NCBI GenBank assembly: GCA_050305935.1
Contig: JBNLGG010000014.1
Span: forward strand, 9,114 to 73,113
Source: CAJXNP01 sp050305935
GTDB lineage: Bacteria; Bacteroidota; Bacteroidia; Cytophagales; Cyclobacteriaceae
Direction of reading: 5' to 3'
DNA length: 64,000 bases
Part shown: in pieces, positions 18,438 to 27,293 of the stretch
Numbering within the stretch: the stretch's first letter is position 1
How the letters are laid out: each line of letters begins with the position of its first letter
The notes under the pieces: model-generated
Seen by the model: the letters and a program-made list of their open reading frames with translations, nothing else
Told to the model about the DNA's origin: nothing
Databases searched by the model: none
Translations under genes and position numbers: made by a program

Positions 18438-21400
18438 TTAAAAACTAACATTAGCGCCAATAGTGAATGTGCGTGTGGTAGGATATTGATCCCTGTTATT
18501 AATACCCGGATCAAGCCCAGTCCAGCTCACTTCCGGATCAATGCCTTTGTACCCTGTAATGATAAATGTGTTTAGGGTGGACACATATACTCTTGCCGAG
18601 CGGATCGCTGAACCAATATTCCCGAAATTATAGCCCAAGGTGATATTATCAACTTTCCAGAAATCGCCATCTTCTACATAGTAGCTATTGAATTCCAATG
18701 GGATATTTGTGTTCAACACTGCTTTGCCAAAGACTTTGTCATAAGCTGATTTTAACCGGTTATACCGTTCATCACCTGTGTTTTCATAATATGCTCTTTG
18801 GAGGTTTGCTATCTGGAAGTCAAATGATCCTCTCATGGTAACACTTAAATCGAAGTTTTTATACCTGAAGGTGTTGTTCCAACCTGCATGATAATTCGGT
18901 ACACCATTGCCTATGATCTTCTTGTCTTCAAAGCCCCTATTAAAGTTGTCGTAATCGACAATCTCACCATCCACATTCTCATATATCCATTTACCATCTT
19001 CGGTAATATCAACCACTTTATAGCCATGGAAATTACCTATTTTCCCGCCAATTTCTACAAGATGTGTGTGTGTTTGAATAGGAACGCCTGTGCCTCCTGC
19101 GGGAAAATAGTTTGTCTCCAACTGGTAAAGATCGTTTGAAAGCGTTACCAGTTTATTTGAATTAGTAGAGAACAGTACCTGGGTAGTCCACTCAAAATCA
19201 GAGTTTTTCACGGGAACGAAAGACATACTCATTTCGAGCCCCTTGTTTTCCATGATTCCAACGTTAGCTGTGGTATGATCATTGAGGTTAGGCGGTACTG
19301 GCACCTGGTAACTATATAACAGGCCGTCGATCCTGCGAATATAATAGTCAATGGCACCGTAAATCCTATCCCCCAGGAAACCGTAATCCAAACCAATGTT
19401 GTATTCCTCTTTCTCTTCCCACCTTAAATAGGGATTGGGGTTCTGTTCAGGCTCCAGAGAACGTATCCAATTACCATTAATTAAAAAATAGTCTGCATAT
19501 TTTAATGTAGCTACACCCAGAAAAAGATCTTTTGGTGAGTTGCCCGTCACCCCATACCCGGCGCGTAGCTTAAGAATATCAAGTGAATTAATTCCAGACA
19601 TAAATGACTCTTCATTGATTCGCCAGCCTATGGATACGGCGGGAAATGTACCCCATGGCGTCTTTGCTCCGTAGAGCTGGCTGGCAGCCTCATGTCGCAC
19701 ACTAGCCAAAAATAAATACTTGTCCTTAAAACTATAGCTTGCACGCCCGAAAAAGCTGATCAGGTTTGTTTTTCCCCTGTTGCTCCACATGCTTGCATTC
19801 CCCTCTTCTAACGCCTTTCCGGATCCGATATTTGCGTATCCGAAAGCATCGGTCGCAAAATCTTGATTTGTCATTCCGGAGTTAAACCATTCGTTTTCCT
19901 GGTAGCCATACCCCCCTAAAACTGAAAATTCATGATCGCCGGTAATTTTTCGATATTCGCCAATAAGTTCTAAAAACCGGTAGATGCCTTCTTCATTACC
20001 TATGGAAGCAAAGCCATTTCTTCCATCCCTGGTGGTACTGATGTGCTGCTTTGTTTCCGAATACCCGCGAGACCTGTTGTATTTATCATAGGCCATATTC
20101 GCATTTAAGCTTAATCCGCTAAAAGGTGTATATTTTATCCTCGCATTGTACCGGGTATATTGATGTTTACTCCTTCCATCGCTCTCGAATATTCTTGCTA
20201 ACGGATTATCATAGTCGAAGATCCCTTCCTGAAACCAACTTCCGTCTTCATTTTTTGTTGGCGAAGTAGGGTTTTGGATATTAATTTGCCTGTAGATCCA
20301 CCCATCAAAACTATCACCATCTCTGGTCATCGTAAAAGTATTTTGCCTTCCAATAATGCCCAAATTGAACTCCAATTTGTCGTCATACATTTTGTGCGTC
20401 ACATCTATCCTTCCGTTGAAGGTTTTGTTATCAGACTTTAAGAAAATCCCTTCGAGTCCTCTGTAGTTGAAATTCAACAGATAGTTAGTCTGGGAGTTAC
20501 CACCCCTGTAGCTTAGGTTGTGTATTTGCGAAAACGGCGTTTGCGTTGCTTCATCAAACCAATCGGTAGAAGCGCCATTATCCCAGGATGCATCGCGTGT
20601 ACCATCTGTAATTTGTTGCCTATAATCCTCTGCAGAAAGCATATCCATCTTCCGCGCTATCGTTTGGGCGCTCAACTGAAAACTGTAATCCAGCGTGTTA
20701 ATCTTATTGCCAACCTTCTTTGTGGTAATAATTATTACGCCGTTATTACCGCGCACTCCATAAATAGCTGCTGCGGAACCGTCCTTCAATACGTCTATAG
20801 ATTCGATATCTTCAGGAGCCACCGTATTCAAATCGCCAGGAATACCATCAATAAGCACTAATGGCTCAATATTGGTACCGAGAATAGTAGTATTACCTCT
20901 TAATAATACTTGTACACCGCTTGTAGGGTCACCGCTTGAAGAAGCAATCGTCAAACCAGCTACTTTACCCTGTAGCAACTGGCCAGCATTTTTCACAGGG
21001 GCTTTCACAAAATCCTTTGATTTAACAGAAGCCACAGAGCTCGTCACATCCCCCTTCGTTTGCGTTCCATAGCCTATTACCACGACTTCCTCTAACGAAG
21101 TAATATCCGGTATCATTACAATATCAATGACAGATGTATTGCCTACGGTAACTTCTTCTGGTACAAAACCCACGGAGCTAAATACCAGAATCGCTTCTGA
21201 AGATGGCACTACTATGTTATAGTTTCCATCGACGTCTGTGACAGTACCTTGTGCAGTACCTTTGATAATGACATTGACACCAGGTAGTCCATTGGGTTCC
21301 TCCTCGGTAGTCACCTTTCCCGTTACATTTATTGACTGGTAAAACTCGACAACCTCTTGAACCTTTGCTTCGCCTTTTTTTACTTTCGACACATGTACAT

Positions 21401-21740
21401 TATCATTGATCCTTTTAAACCTCAACCCTGACTGTGCAGAAATCTGAAGCAGGGCTTCCTCAAGGGATTCATCGTCTATAAAAAGGCTAATTCTCGGTGT
21501 GTTTTCGAGCTCCCTTTGATGGTAAGTGAAATTCAATTGCGTCTGACGCTCAATTGCTTTGAAAACATTTTCAATCTTCGCATTGCTAAATTGAAGATGC
21601 ACATTCATATCATTTATACTTGCCATTTGTGCTTTACTGGTAGCGGCAAATAGCATTGAGGACAACATTGCCTGAATAAAAATGCCATATAAAGTCAGTT
21701 TTGTCATTCTTAATAATTGTTGTAAAACTTTACGTTTCAT
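18438..21740 (-). CDS. susC: SusC/RagA-family TonB-dependent receptor with N-terminal STN signalling domain
   Basis: This is a complete 1100-residue SusC. The signal peptide spans about residues 1-38 (ends 'FAATSKAQ'). An STN domain covers about 45-115 ('KIENVFKAIERQTQLNFTYH', 'EEALLQISAQSGLRFKR') and a CarboxypepD_reg-like barrel about 135-215 ('PGVNVIIKGTAQGTVTDVDG'). A TonB-box-like 'EEVVVIGYGTQ' precedes the plug with the SusC motif 'VLIDGIPGDLNTVAPEDIES' and 'DVLKDGSAAAIYGVRGNNGV', and a C-terminal barrel ends in 'TIGANVSF'. The STN domain is the module that contacts FecR-type anti-sigma factors, and the gene lies directly downstream of fecR. Trans-envelope autoregulation by the sigma factor at 23117 is therefore expected (inference from family knowledge). 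Confidence 0.97.
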   Translation of the reverse strand: MKRKVLQQLLRMTKLTLYGIFIQAMLSSMLFAATSKAQMASINDMNVHLQFSNAKIENVFKAIERQTQLNFTYHQRELENTPRISLFIDDESLEEALLQISAQSGLRFKRINDNVHVSKVKKGEAKVQEVVEFYQSINVTGKVTTEEEPNGLPGVNVIIKGTAQGTVTDVDGNYNIVVPSSEAILVFSSVGFVPEEVTVGNTSVIDIVMIPDITSLEEVVVIGYGTQTKGDVTSSVASVKSKDFVKAPVKNAGQLLQGKVAGLTIASSSGDPTSGVQVLLRGNTTILGTNIEPLVLIDGIPGDLNTVAPEDIESIDVLKDGSAAAIYGVRGNNGVIIITTKKVGNKINTLDYSFQLSAQTIARKMDMLSAEDYRQQITDGTRDASWDNGASTDWFDEATQTPFSQIHNLSYRGGNSQTNYLLNFNYRGLEGIFLKSDNKTFNGRIDVTHKMYDDKLEFNLGIIGRQNTFTMTRDGDSFDGWIYRQINIQNPTSPTKNEDGSWFQEGIFDYDNPLARIFESDGRSKHQYTRYNARIKYTPFSGLSLNANMAYDKYNRSRGYSETKQHISTTRDGRNGFASIGNEEGIYRFLELIGEYRKITGDHEFSVLGGYGYQENEWFNSGMTNQDFATDAFGYANIGSGKALEEGNASMWSNRGKTNLISFFGRASYSFKDKYLFLASVRHEAASQLYGAKTPWGTFPAVSIGWRINEESFMSGINSLDILKLRAGYGVTGNSPKDLFLGVATLKYADYFLINGNWIRSLEPEQNPNPYLRWEEKEEYNIGLDYGFLGDRIYGAIDYYIRRIDGLLYSYQVPVPPNLNDHTTANVGIMENKGLEMSMSFVPVKNSDFEWTTQVLFSTNSNKLVTLSNDLYQLETNYFPAGGTGVPIQTHTHLVEIGGKIGNFHGYKVVDITEDGKWIYENVDGEIVDYDNFNRGFEDKKIIGNGVPNYHAGWNNTFRYKNFDLSVTMRGSFDFQIANLQRAYYENTGDERYNRLKSAYDKVFGKAVLNTNIPLEFNSYYVEDGDFWKVDNITLGYNFGNIGSAIRSARVYVSTLNTFIITGYKGIDPEVSWTGLDPGINNRDQYPTTRTFTIGANVSF

Positions 21741-21847
21741 ATTTTTATGAAGTTTGGTGGTTAATTAAACTGATCATTGAACTTTTATCTGTGATGCTAC
21801 CAAGAGAATGCGCCAACATTTTTGATTGGTAGATCATAAAACATGAT

Positions 21848-21888
21848 GTCAGTGATGGCGATCTTATCGTCGCACTGACTTTTTTTTT
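21848..21888 (+). terminator. Plus-oriented terminator-like hairpin between fecR and susC, with no plus-strand gene
   Basis: GTCAGTG / CACTGAC closes an inner GCGAT-CTT-ATCGT stem (one G-U pair), and nine T follow on the plus strand. Both flanking genes are on the minus strand. There the hairpin is preceded by A and not followed by T, so it would not stop fecR transcription. It may end an antisense or leader RNA. Confidence 0.5.
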
Positions 21889-21916
21889 ACTAGTATCGTT
21901 TTACCCCATATCTTTT

Positions 21917-22948
21917 TTATTTGATGATTACTTTTTTACCTCTTATTTCGTATTCAAAACCCAGCACGAAGCTGATGCCGTTTAGCACTGTTTCCAGGCT
22001 TTTATCTTTATAATTGCCTGTGTAACCCTTTAGAATTCTTTGGTTTAATCCAGTTGCGTCTATTTCAACCCCATACCAGTTTTTCAGTTTTTTAGTGATT
22101 TCTTCCAGTGACGAATTTTCAAAAACCAATATTCCGTTTACCCAGGCCAATACTTTTTCCGCATCAAAATTTTGGACCCTAAATGTGTTGTGTTTACTAC
22201 TGAAAACAGCTTGCTGGTTAGGGGTTAGATATCGTTCGTCAAGGCTATGGTCAGGACTTTCACGGGAAACCTTTACACTTCCGGTGACAACAGCCACTTC
22301 AAAATCGTCTGCATTGTTGTTGGTTTTTATATTGAAGGAAGTCCCCAGCACTGTTGTGTTAATACTGCCAGTCCTGATAACGAATGGTCGGGTAGGATCA
22401 TCGGCAACCTCAAAAAATGCTTCCCCTTTAAATTCAATAATCCTCAGGCTGTCAGAAAAATTCTGTGGGTAATGAATCTCACTTTCGGAATTTAATTTGA
22501 CCATCGTGCCATCAGAAAGCTTCATCGTATATTTTTGTCCACGATTAATGGTTTTCGATAAAAACTTTACCTCCCGCCCGTGTAGTGATTCATTAGTCAA
22601 TTTAGGTTGGAAGTATATGAAGCCTGATACGGCTATGAGCGAAAGAAATGTCAATCCCACTGTTAATTTACTGAAAAATAAAGACCTACTTCTTTGTGGA
22701 ATCGCTCCTCTTTGATGAAATGGCTCTTTTACATGATTGTTTTCTTTATGAAGAATTCTTTCCTGTATCAGCATAAAAAGTTCGTCTTTGTTTTTTAGAG
22801 GGGGATCATCATCCGAATTCCACAAATTTTCGATTTCGACCGCGCAAGTTGCCTCCATCTGCTCCGACCGATACCATCGAAGAATCTCCCTTACTTCTTC
22901 GTCCTTGCATTTGCCCGCCCTGAACTTTCGTATTAATTTTTTGTCCAC
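21917..22948 (-). CDS. fecR: FecR-family anti-sigma factor
   Basis: This is an inner-membrane anti-sigma factor of about 343 residues that relays the outer-membrane SusC signal to its ECF sigma. The frame is open to an ATG at 22999, but the GTG at 22948 gives VDKKLIRKFRAGKCKDEEVR, which matches the usual family N-terminus, so I choose it. A cytoplasmic helical sigma-binding region comes first. One transmembrane helix follows (LTVGLTFLSLIAVSGFIYF), then the periplasmic FecR domain ('GQKYTMKLSDGTMVKLNSES', 'FKGEAFFEVADDPTRPFVIR', 'TVLGTSFNIK') and a C-terminal STN-like domain (DUF4974: 'LEEITKKLKNWYGVEID'). It is divergent from the sigma gene and immediately upstream of the STN-type susC. Confidence 0.93.
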   Translation of the reverse strand: MDKKLIRKFRAGKCKDEEVREILRWYRSEQMEATCAVEIENLWNSDDDPPLKNKDELFMLIQERILHKENNHVKEPFHQRGAIPQRSRSLFFSKLTVGLTFLSLIAVSGFIYFQPKLTNESLHGREVKFLSKTINRGQKYTMKLSDGTMVKLNSESEIHYPQNFSDSLRIIEFKGEAFFEVADDPTRPFVIRTGSINTTVLGTSFNIKTNNNADDFEVAVVTGSVKVSRESPDHSLDERYLTPNQQAVFSSKHNTFRVQNFDAEKVLAWVNGILVFENSSLEEITKKLKNWYGVEIDATGLNQRILKGYTGNYKDKSLETVLNGISFVLGFEYEIRGKKVIIK

Positions 22949-23116
22949 TGTAAATCGCCTTAGTATACTATATACCAATGAAAGGCCGGAACTACTCACA
23001 GGCTCAGTGAAACTTTGTTAAAAAGCACAGTGCATAAGTATCTTCTTTTAAAAAATTAAAAAAAATATTTACTAAATTCCTGCAAATGACTAATATGAGT
23101 AAACATTACTTTTAAA

Positions 23117-23707
23117 ATGCTAATTGATTCTTCAGTGATAAGATCCTTAAAGGAAGGAGGTGAGGCAGCGTTTAAAATCGTCTATGACACCTTCAGTCAA
23201 AAGATCTTTATCGTCGCAATAAAGTTCGGGTTAGCTGAGGAAGAAGCACAGGAAGTTGTTCAGGAGGTCTTCGTTAAATTATGGGATCACCGGAGAACCT
23301 TGAAGGAAGATTTATCTATTAATGCCTACCTGCTGACCATCACAAAAAACACGTTGATCAATTATAGCAAAAAACAGGCATATGAAATAGCGTATAAGAA
23401 GTACCTTGACAAGCAAGATCTGAATTCCAATTTCAGCACCGAGGATGAGATTATTTATGCTGATTACGAATTATTAACTCAATCATTTATCAATCAACTC
23501 CCGGCTCAACAGAAAGAAATATTCCTGCTTGCGAAAAAAGAAAATATGCCTAGTAAAGAGATTGCTGAAAAACTAAACATCTCCCTGCGAACGGTTGAAA
23601 ACCAGATATACAGGGCTACAAAAAAGATCAAAGAAGAGCTGAGAAGAAATAATGTGGCAATTGATTTACTATCAATATGTGGATATTTCTTCTGTTTCCT
23701 CTTGTGA
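23117..23707 (+). CDS. ECF-family RNA polymerase sigma-70 factor (FecI/RpoE-like)
   Basis: This 196-residue extracytoplasmic-function sigma factor has region 2 (EEAQEVVQEVFVKLWDHR, recognising the -10 element) and region 4 ('LPAQQKEIFLLAKKENMPSK' with helix-turn-helix 'EIAEKLNISLRTVENQIYRA'). The C-terminal tail is hydrophobic (LLSICGYFFCFLL), as in many Bacteroidetes SusC-linked sigmas. It is divergent from fecR; with the conventional GTG start of fecR the shared intergenic region is about 168 bp. It most likely activates fecR-susCD-ASPIC on glycan sensing. Confidence 0.93.
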   Translation: MLIDSSVIRSLKEGGEAAFKIVYDTFSQKIFIVAIKFGLAEEEAQEVVQEVFVKLWDHRRTLKEDLSINAYLLTITKNTLINYSKKQAYEIAYKKYLDKQDLNSNFSTEDEIIYADYELLTQSFINQLPAQQKEIFLLAKKENMPSKEIAEKLNISLRTVENQIYRATKKIKEELRRNNVAIDLLSICGYFFCFLL

Positions 23708-23917
23708 GCAAATGGTATTAGTATTCGATAAACTTATACTACCATATGTTTAAATTTTTAAACGTTTAGCAGATATTTGATATAATAATCAAATGGAGGA
23801 CGAACGAATTTTCACAAATGACAAAATACGATCACTCTATCCGGCCAGGAGGTGATTTTCACAGAATCTAAAGCGGGGAATGGGCGAATGACAACCTCAA
23901 CAAAGGGGTGCCAGTAA

Positions 23918-23950
23918 TGAAAAAAAGCCTTGTGCTACGCACAAGGCTTT
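23918..23950 (-). terminator. Intrinsic terminator of the tRNA-Ser gene
   Basis: A perfect 12-bp stem (AAAGCCTTGTGC / GCACAAGGCTTT) has a 3-nt loop and, on the minus strand, is followed by a T-run (complement of the A-run from about 23920). It lies 39 nt downstream of the tRNA-Ser 3' end. The A/T tracts on both sides could also let it stop transcription from the sigma gene. Confidence 0.85.
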
Positions 23951-23988
23951 CAATCTCTTATCACCTTCGCTAAAGCTTCGGCGATCAA

Positions 23989-24076
23989 TGGCAGAGAGTG
24001 AGGGATTCGAACCCCCGGACCTGTTACAGTCAACGGTTTTCAAGACCGCCGCGTTCGACCACTCCGCCAACTCTCT
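23989..24076 (-). tRNA. tRNA-Ser (anticodon TGA)
   Basis: The minus strand folds as a class II tRNA. It has a 7-bp acceptor stem AGAGAGT/ACTCTCT, a D-arm beginning GGCGGAG, anticodon loop CTTGAAA (anticodon TGA), a long variable arm, T-loop TTCGAAT, discriminator G and an encoded CCA (23989-23991). The long variable arm and anticodon identify serine. It lies just downstream of yihY, and its terminator follows at 23918-23950. Confidence 0.96.
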
Positions 24077-24172
24077 TTATGGTCTGGATCACTTTGTGAA
24101 CCCCAATTTCAAAACGATTTTCTGAAATCGGAGTGCAAATTTAGGTTTAAATTTTTAATGGCAAAAATAAAT

Positions 24173-25102
24173 CTAAAATTCCTTTTCTTTTTTCTTTTTG
24201 TCTCGTTCGGCCTTGGCCAGTGAGGCGTTTAGCTCAAAGCCAGACAACATGATAAAACTGATCACAAACTGCCACACCATCAACGCAATCATGGCGCCTA
24301 TTGAGCCGTAAAGCTTGTTATAGGTGCCGAAGTTGGTAATGTAAAAGGAGAAGCCATAGGAAACCGCTATGATCAGGATGGTAGATACAAGTGATCCGGG
24401 AGAAAGAAAACGCCACCGTTTATGAAGCACCGGGGCAAAATAGTAAATGGAGGAAATCGCCAGGAGGAACATCACGAATATTACCAGGAAACGGAGTGCG
24501 ATGATGCCAAATAAAAGCAAATCCCTACCCAGCAGTCCATGATCTAACAAATAATTTAAAACGAGCTGGCCCCCGATGAGCAAGGCCACTGCCAGAACGA
24601 TCGAAAAAATTAACAGCAAAGTGAGTGCAAATGAAATGAGCCGGGTCTTAAAAAAACCTCTTTTTTCTACTGTTCTGTATATCTTATTAAAAGCTCCAAT
24701 TAATGCAAGCATACCATTGTTGGCGAGGTACAAGGACAGGATCACTGAGAATGATAGCAAGTTGCCGCGCGGTTTATTGATTACGTCAAAAATAGTGCTC
24801 GTTACTTGTTCGAATAGCGCCAGGTCCCCAATTTGCTTGATGATGGTTTCATATAAATTGGGGATCGGAATGTAGGGTATCAATGTGATCAGAAAAATGA
24901 TACCGGGAAATAAAGCCAGTGTAAAATTATAGGCTACGCCACTGGAACGCTCATAAATCTCGTTATTCTTAAAATTTTGAATGTAGAGTGTAATCAAATG
25001 AAAAAAGGAGATCTCATGTCTGCCAAAATGGATGGTATCTAGTTTTTCAATAGTGTGCCTGACGGTCCGGCTGTCGGTTAAAAATCTAATGAGATTGGGC
25101 AT
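24173..25102 (-). CDS. YihY/BrkB-family inner-membrane protein
   Basis: This 309-residue polytopic protein of the YihY/virulence-factor BrkB family has about six predicted membrane segments (for example 'LALFPGIIFLITLIPYI', 'LISFALTLLLIFSIVLAVAL', 'LVSTILIIAVSYGFSFYI'). The family motif is 'SSGVAYNFTLALFPGIIFL' near residue 60. The molecular role of the family is uncertain; transport or envelope functions have been proposed. The start overlaps the upstream thioesterase gene by 17 bp, which implies translational coupling. The lysine/glutamate-rich C-terminus (ERDKKKKEKEF) is probably cytoplasmic. Confidence 0.88.
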   Translation of the reverse strand: MPNLIRFLTDSRTVRHTIEKLDTIHFGRHEISFFHLITLYIQNFKNNEIYERSSGVAYNFTLALFPGIIFLITLIPYIPIPNLYETIIKQIGDLALFEQVTSTIFDVINKPRGNLLSFSVILSLYLANNGMLALIGAFNKIYRTVEKRGFFKTRLISFALTLLLIFSIVLAVALLIGGQLVLNYLLDHGLLGRDLLLFGIIALRFLVIFVMFLLAISSIYYFAPVLHKRWRFLSPGSLVSTILIIAVSYGFSFYITNFGTYNKLYGSIGAMIALMVWQFVISFIMLSGFELNASLAKAERDKKKKEKEF

Positions 25103-25508
25103 CAGTAAAAAATGGCTTTAAGACGCGAATTAAAATTTCCGGAGCTAAACATGGCCTTCTATTTTCTGCATTTACAAAAGCGAGTGTCGTCTGTCCTAAA
25201 TTTATTAATTTTTCCTTTTCATTATAGATTTCGTAGTCAAAAATAGCCCTTTTGGAGGGTAATTCCTTTAAATAGGTTTTGATGGTCAGCATCTCATCAT
25301 AAAGAGCCGGGCGGATGTATTTCGAAGAGTTTTCTACTACCGGCATCATCACCCCCGAGCTTTCTATTTCCCGGTAGGTAATCCCCAAATTTCTCAGGGA
25401 GTCTGTCCTGGCTATCTCATAAAACCTGGCATAATTGCCATAGTACATATATCCCATCTGGTCCGTATCGGCGTAGCTTACTCTAATTTTAATCTCGTCT
25501 GAAAACAT
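25086..25508 (-). CDS. Hotdog-fold acyl-CoA thioesterase (YbgC/FadM-like)
   Basis: This 140-residue single hotdog domain probably hydrolyses acyl-CoA thioesters. The 4-hydroxybenzoyl-CoA-thioesterase-type active-site segment is at the N-terminus (VSYADTDQMGYMYYGNYARF), with the catalytic Asp in TDQMG, and the central helix is 'FYEIARTDSLRNLG'. The length is typical. It begins 1 nt after the mltG stop and overlaps yihY, so the three genes form one operon. The substrate is not readable. Confidence 0.88.
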   Translation of the reverse strand: MFSDEIKIRVSYADTDQMGYMYYGNYARFYEIARTDSLRNLGITYREIESSGVMMPVVENSSKYIRPALYDEMLTIKTYLKELPSKRAIFDYEIYNEKEKLINLGQTTLAFVNAENRRPCLAPEILIRVLKPFFTDAQSH

Positions 25509-25509
25509 A

Positions 25510-26541
25510 TTACTGGTAAATTCTGGCGCGATTTAACGCCTGTTGGAATTTTCTTGCGTTGTTATTGTGCTCCCGAAGGGAAGCGGTGAAATTGTGGTAT
25601 CCTGAAAAATCTTCCCTGGCGCACATGTATATATATTTGTGATCCTCGTGGTTCAACACGGCATCGATTGAAATGATGGACGGAAAATTGATAGGGCCGG
25701 GGGGGAGTCCGGCATATTTATAGGTATTGTAAGGCGAATCTATTTCCTTATGCACATTTAATACCCGTTGGATCTCAAAATTGCCGACGGCGTAAATCAA
25801 CGTAGGATCAGCCTGAAGGGGCATACCCATTTTAAGTCGGTTCAGGTATAACCCGGCTATCCTCGGGCTCTCGTCATTGTGGCGGGTCTCGGCCTGAACG
25901 ATAGAAGCCAGGACCGATACCTCTGCCGGGCTCATATTAAGTGCTATCGCCTTATCCATCCTGCTTTCATTCCAGAATTTGTCGTATTCCTTTTTAAATT
26001 TCTCCAGTAGCTGCTCAGCGCTAATGGTCCAGTACACTTCATGGGTATTAGGAATAAACATGGTTCGGAAACTTTCCCTGTCAAAACCAAATTTCTCTGG
26101 TGTTTCAGGGTCAAACAGCAGGTAATCAAATTGTGCCGCTTCGAGCTCAATATTGTCGCAGACTTTTTCGGAAAGCTCTTCCAGGAGACGGACATTGGAA
26201 AAAGTTATATTGACCGGCGTTTGCTCGCCTCCACGGAGCATTTTTATCGTTTCATAATTCGTAGCATTTGCCTTGATAGTGTATTTGCCCGGCTTCACAT
26301 TTTCCTGGTAATTCATCAGTTTGGCCATAAACGCAAAGGACATCAGGTCATTGACATAGTCGGGATACAATCCTTCTTTTACATCTTCAAATGTGTCTCC
26401 ATGATAAATGTAAAACTCACGGTCTTCCTGATCGACCAGCAAATTAGGCGTATATACAATCTGGTAGGCATAGAATGAAAATGAAATAAACATGATCATC
26501 AAGACCACCAGTACTATGACAAAGATTTTTCTTGTTTTCAT
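25510..26541 (-). CDS. mltG: Endolytic transglycosylase MltG (YceG family)
   Basis: This membrane-anchored enzyme cleaves nascent peptidoglycan strands and helps set glycan length. I choose the ATG at 26541 (MKTRKIFVIV) because it is followed directly by the transmembrane anchor (VIVLVVLMIMFISFSFYAYQI). The longer frame to 26634 would run into the divergent gene's start region. The YceG domain has the catalytic Glu in 'SIVQAETRHNDESPRIAG' and the conserved 'LYLNRLKMGMPLQADPTLIY' and 'SPYNTYKYAGLPPGPI'. At 343 residues it is a normal length. It is first gene of the mltG-thioesterase-yihY operon. Confidence 0.93.
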   Translation of the reverse strand: MKTRKIFVIVLVVLMIMFISFSFYAYQIVYTPNLLVDQEDREFYIYHGDTFEDVKEGLYPDYVNDLMSFAFMAKLMNYQENVKPGKYTIKANATNYETIKMLRGGEQTPVNITFSNVRLLEELSEKVCDNIELEAAQFDYLLFDPETPEKFGFDRESFRTMFIPNTHEVYWTISAEQLLEKFKKEYDKFWNESRMDKAIALNMSPAEVSVLASIVQAETRHNDESPRIAGLYLNRLKMGMPLQADPTLIYAVGNFEIQRVLNVHKEIDSPYNTYKYAGLPPGPINFPSIISIDAVLNHEDHKYIYMCAREDFSGYHNFTASLREHNNNARKFQQALNRARIYQ

Positions 26542-26587
26542 ATGAAGGGCAAAATTAATAATTTGACCCAAAGTATTGTGGAATTTT

Positions 26588-27229
26588 ATGACGAAGAATA
26601 ATAGTGCGACGGTATTAAAGATGTATGAGAACAACCCTGAGCAGAGTAAAATCGAAAGGCTTGCGAATGCATTAAAAGATGGCTCGGTAGTGATTTACCC
26701 AACTGACACGGTGTATGGGTTGGGCTGTGATCTGTATAATTCCAAAGCGATTGACCGGATCACCCGAATAAAAAGCTTTAGCGCTGCCAAGCCAATTTTC
26801 ACGATCATTTGTGAAGACATCAGCCAGGTGTCTCAATATACCAAGGTAATCAGCAATGAAGTTTTTAAAATGATGAAACGGGTCTTGCCGGGACCTTATA
26901 CATTCATTCTGGAAGCCAATAATAAAATACCAAAGGCAATCAATCAGAAAAGGAAAACAATCGGCGTGAGGGTTCCTGACAATAATATTACCCTGGCCAT
27001 CGTCCGGGCGCTTGGCAACCCGATTATAACGACATCCATTAAATTCGACGATGATGTGGTAGAGTATTATACAGATCCGGCAGATATCATTGACGCCTAC
27101 GAAAAATTGGTTGACTACATTGTCGATGGGGGACTGGGTGGGAACTCGCCAAGTACGATGGTGGATTGCTCAAAAGAAGAAATCGAGATCATTCGCGAAG
27201 GTGCTGGAAATCTCGATAATTTGTTTTAG
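26588..27229 (+). CDS. TsaC/YciO/Sua5-family protein (YrdC domain; threonylcarbamoyl-AMP synthase type)
   Basis: The YrdC domain shows 'VVIYPTDTVYGLGCDLYN', 'KPIFTIICEDISQVSQYT', 'LPGPYTFILEANNKIPKA' and the C-terminal 'PSTMVDCS'. TsaC proteins make the threonylcarbamoyl-AMP used for the t6A37 tRNA modification. YciO paralogues share the fold and may differ in role, and this short single-domain form could be either. The upstream TTG at 26576 is unlikely. The ATG at 26588 is preferred over 26621 because homologues normally carry residues equivalent to 'TVLKMYENNP' before the domain. It is divergent from mltG. Confidence 0.85.
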   Translation: MTKNNSATVLKMYENNPEQSKIERLANALKDGSVVIYPTDTVYGLGCDLYNSKAIDRITRIKSFSAAKPIFTIICEDISQVSQYTKVISNEVFKMMKRVLPGPYTFILEANNKIPKAINQKRKTIGVRVPDNNITLAIVRALGNPIITTSIKFDDDVVEYYTDPADIIDAYEKLVDYIVDGGLGGNSPSTMVDCSKEEIEIIREGAGNLDNLF

Positions 27230-27293
27230 GAGATGGAGGAATGTTCTATTTTCGCTTTTTAAAATTTGCTACTCTGAGCTGTTATTATTTCCC

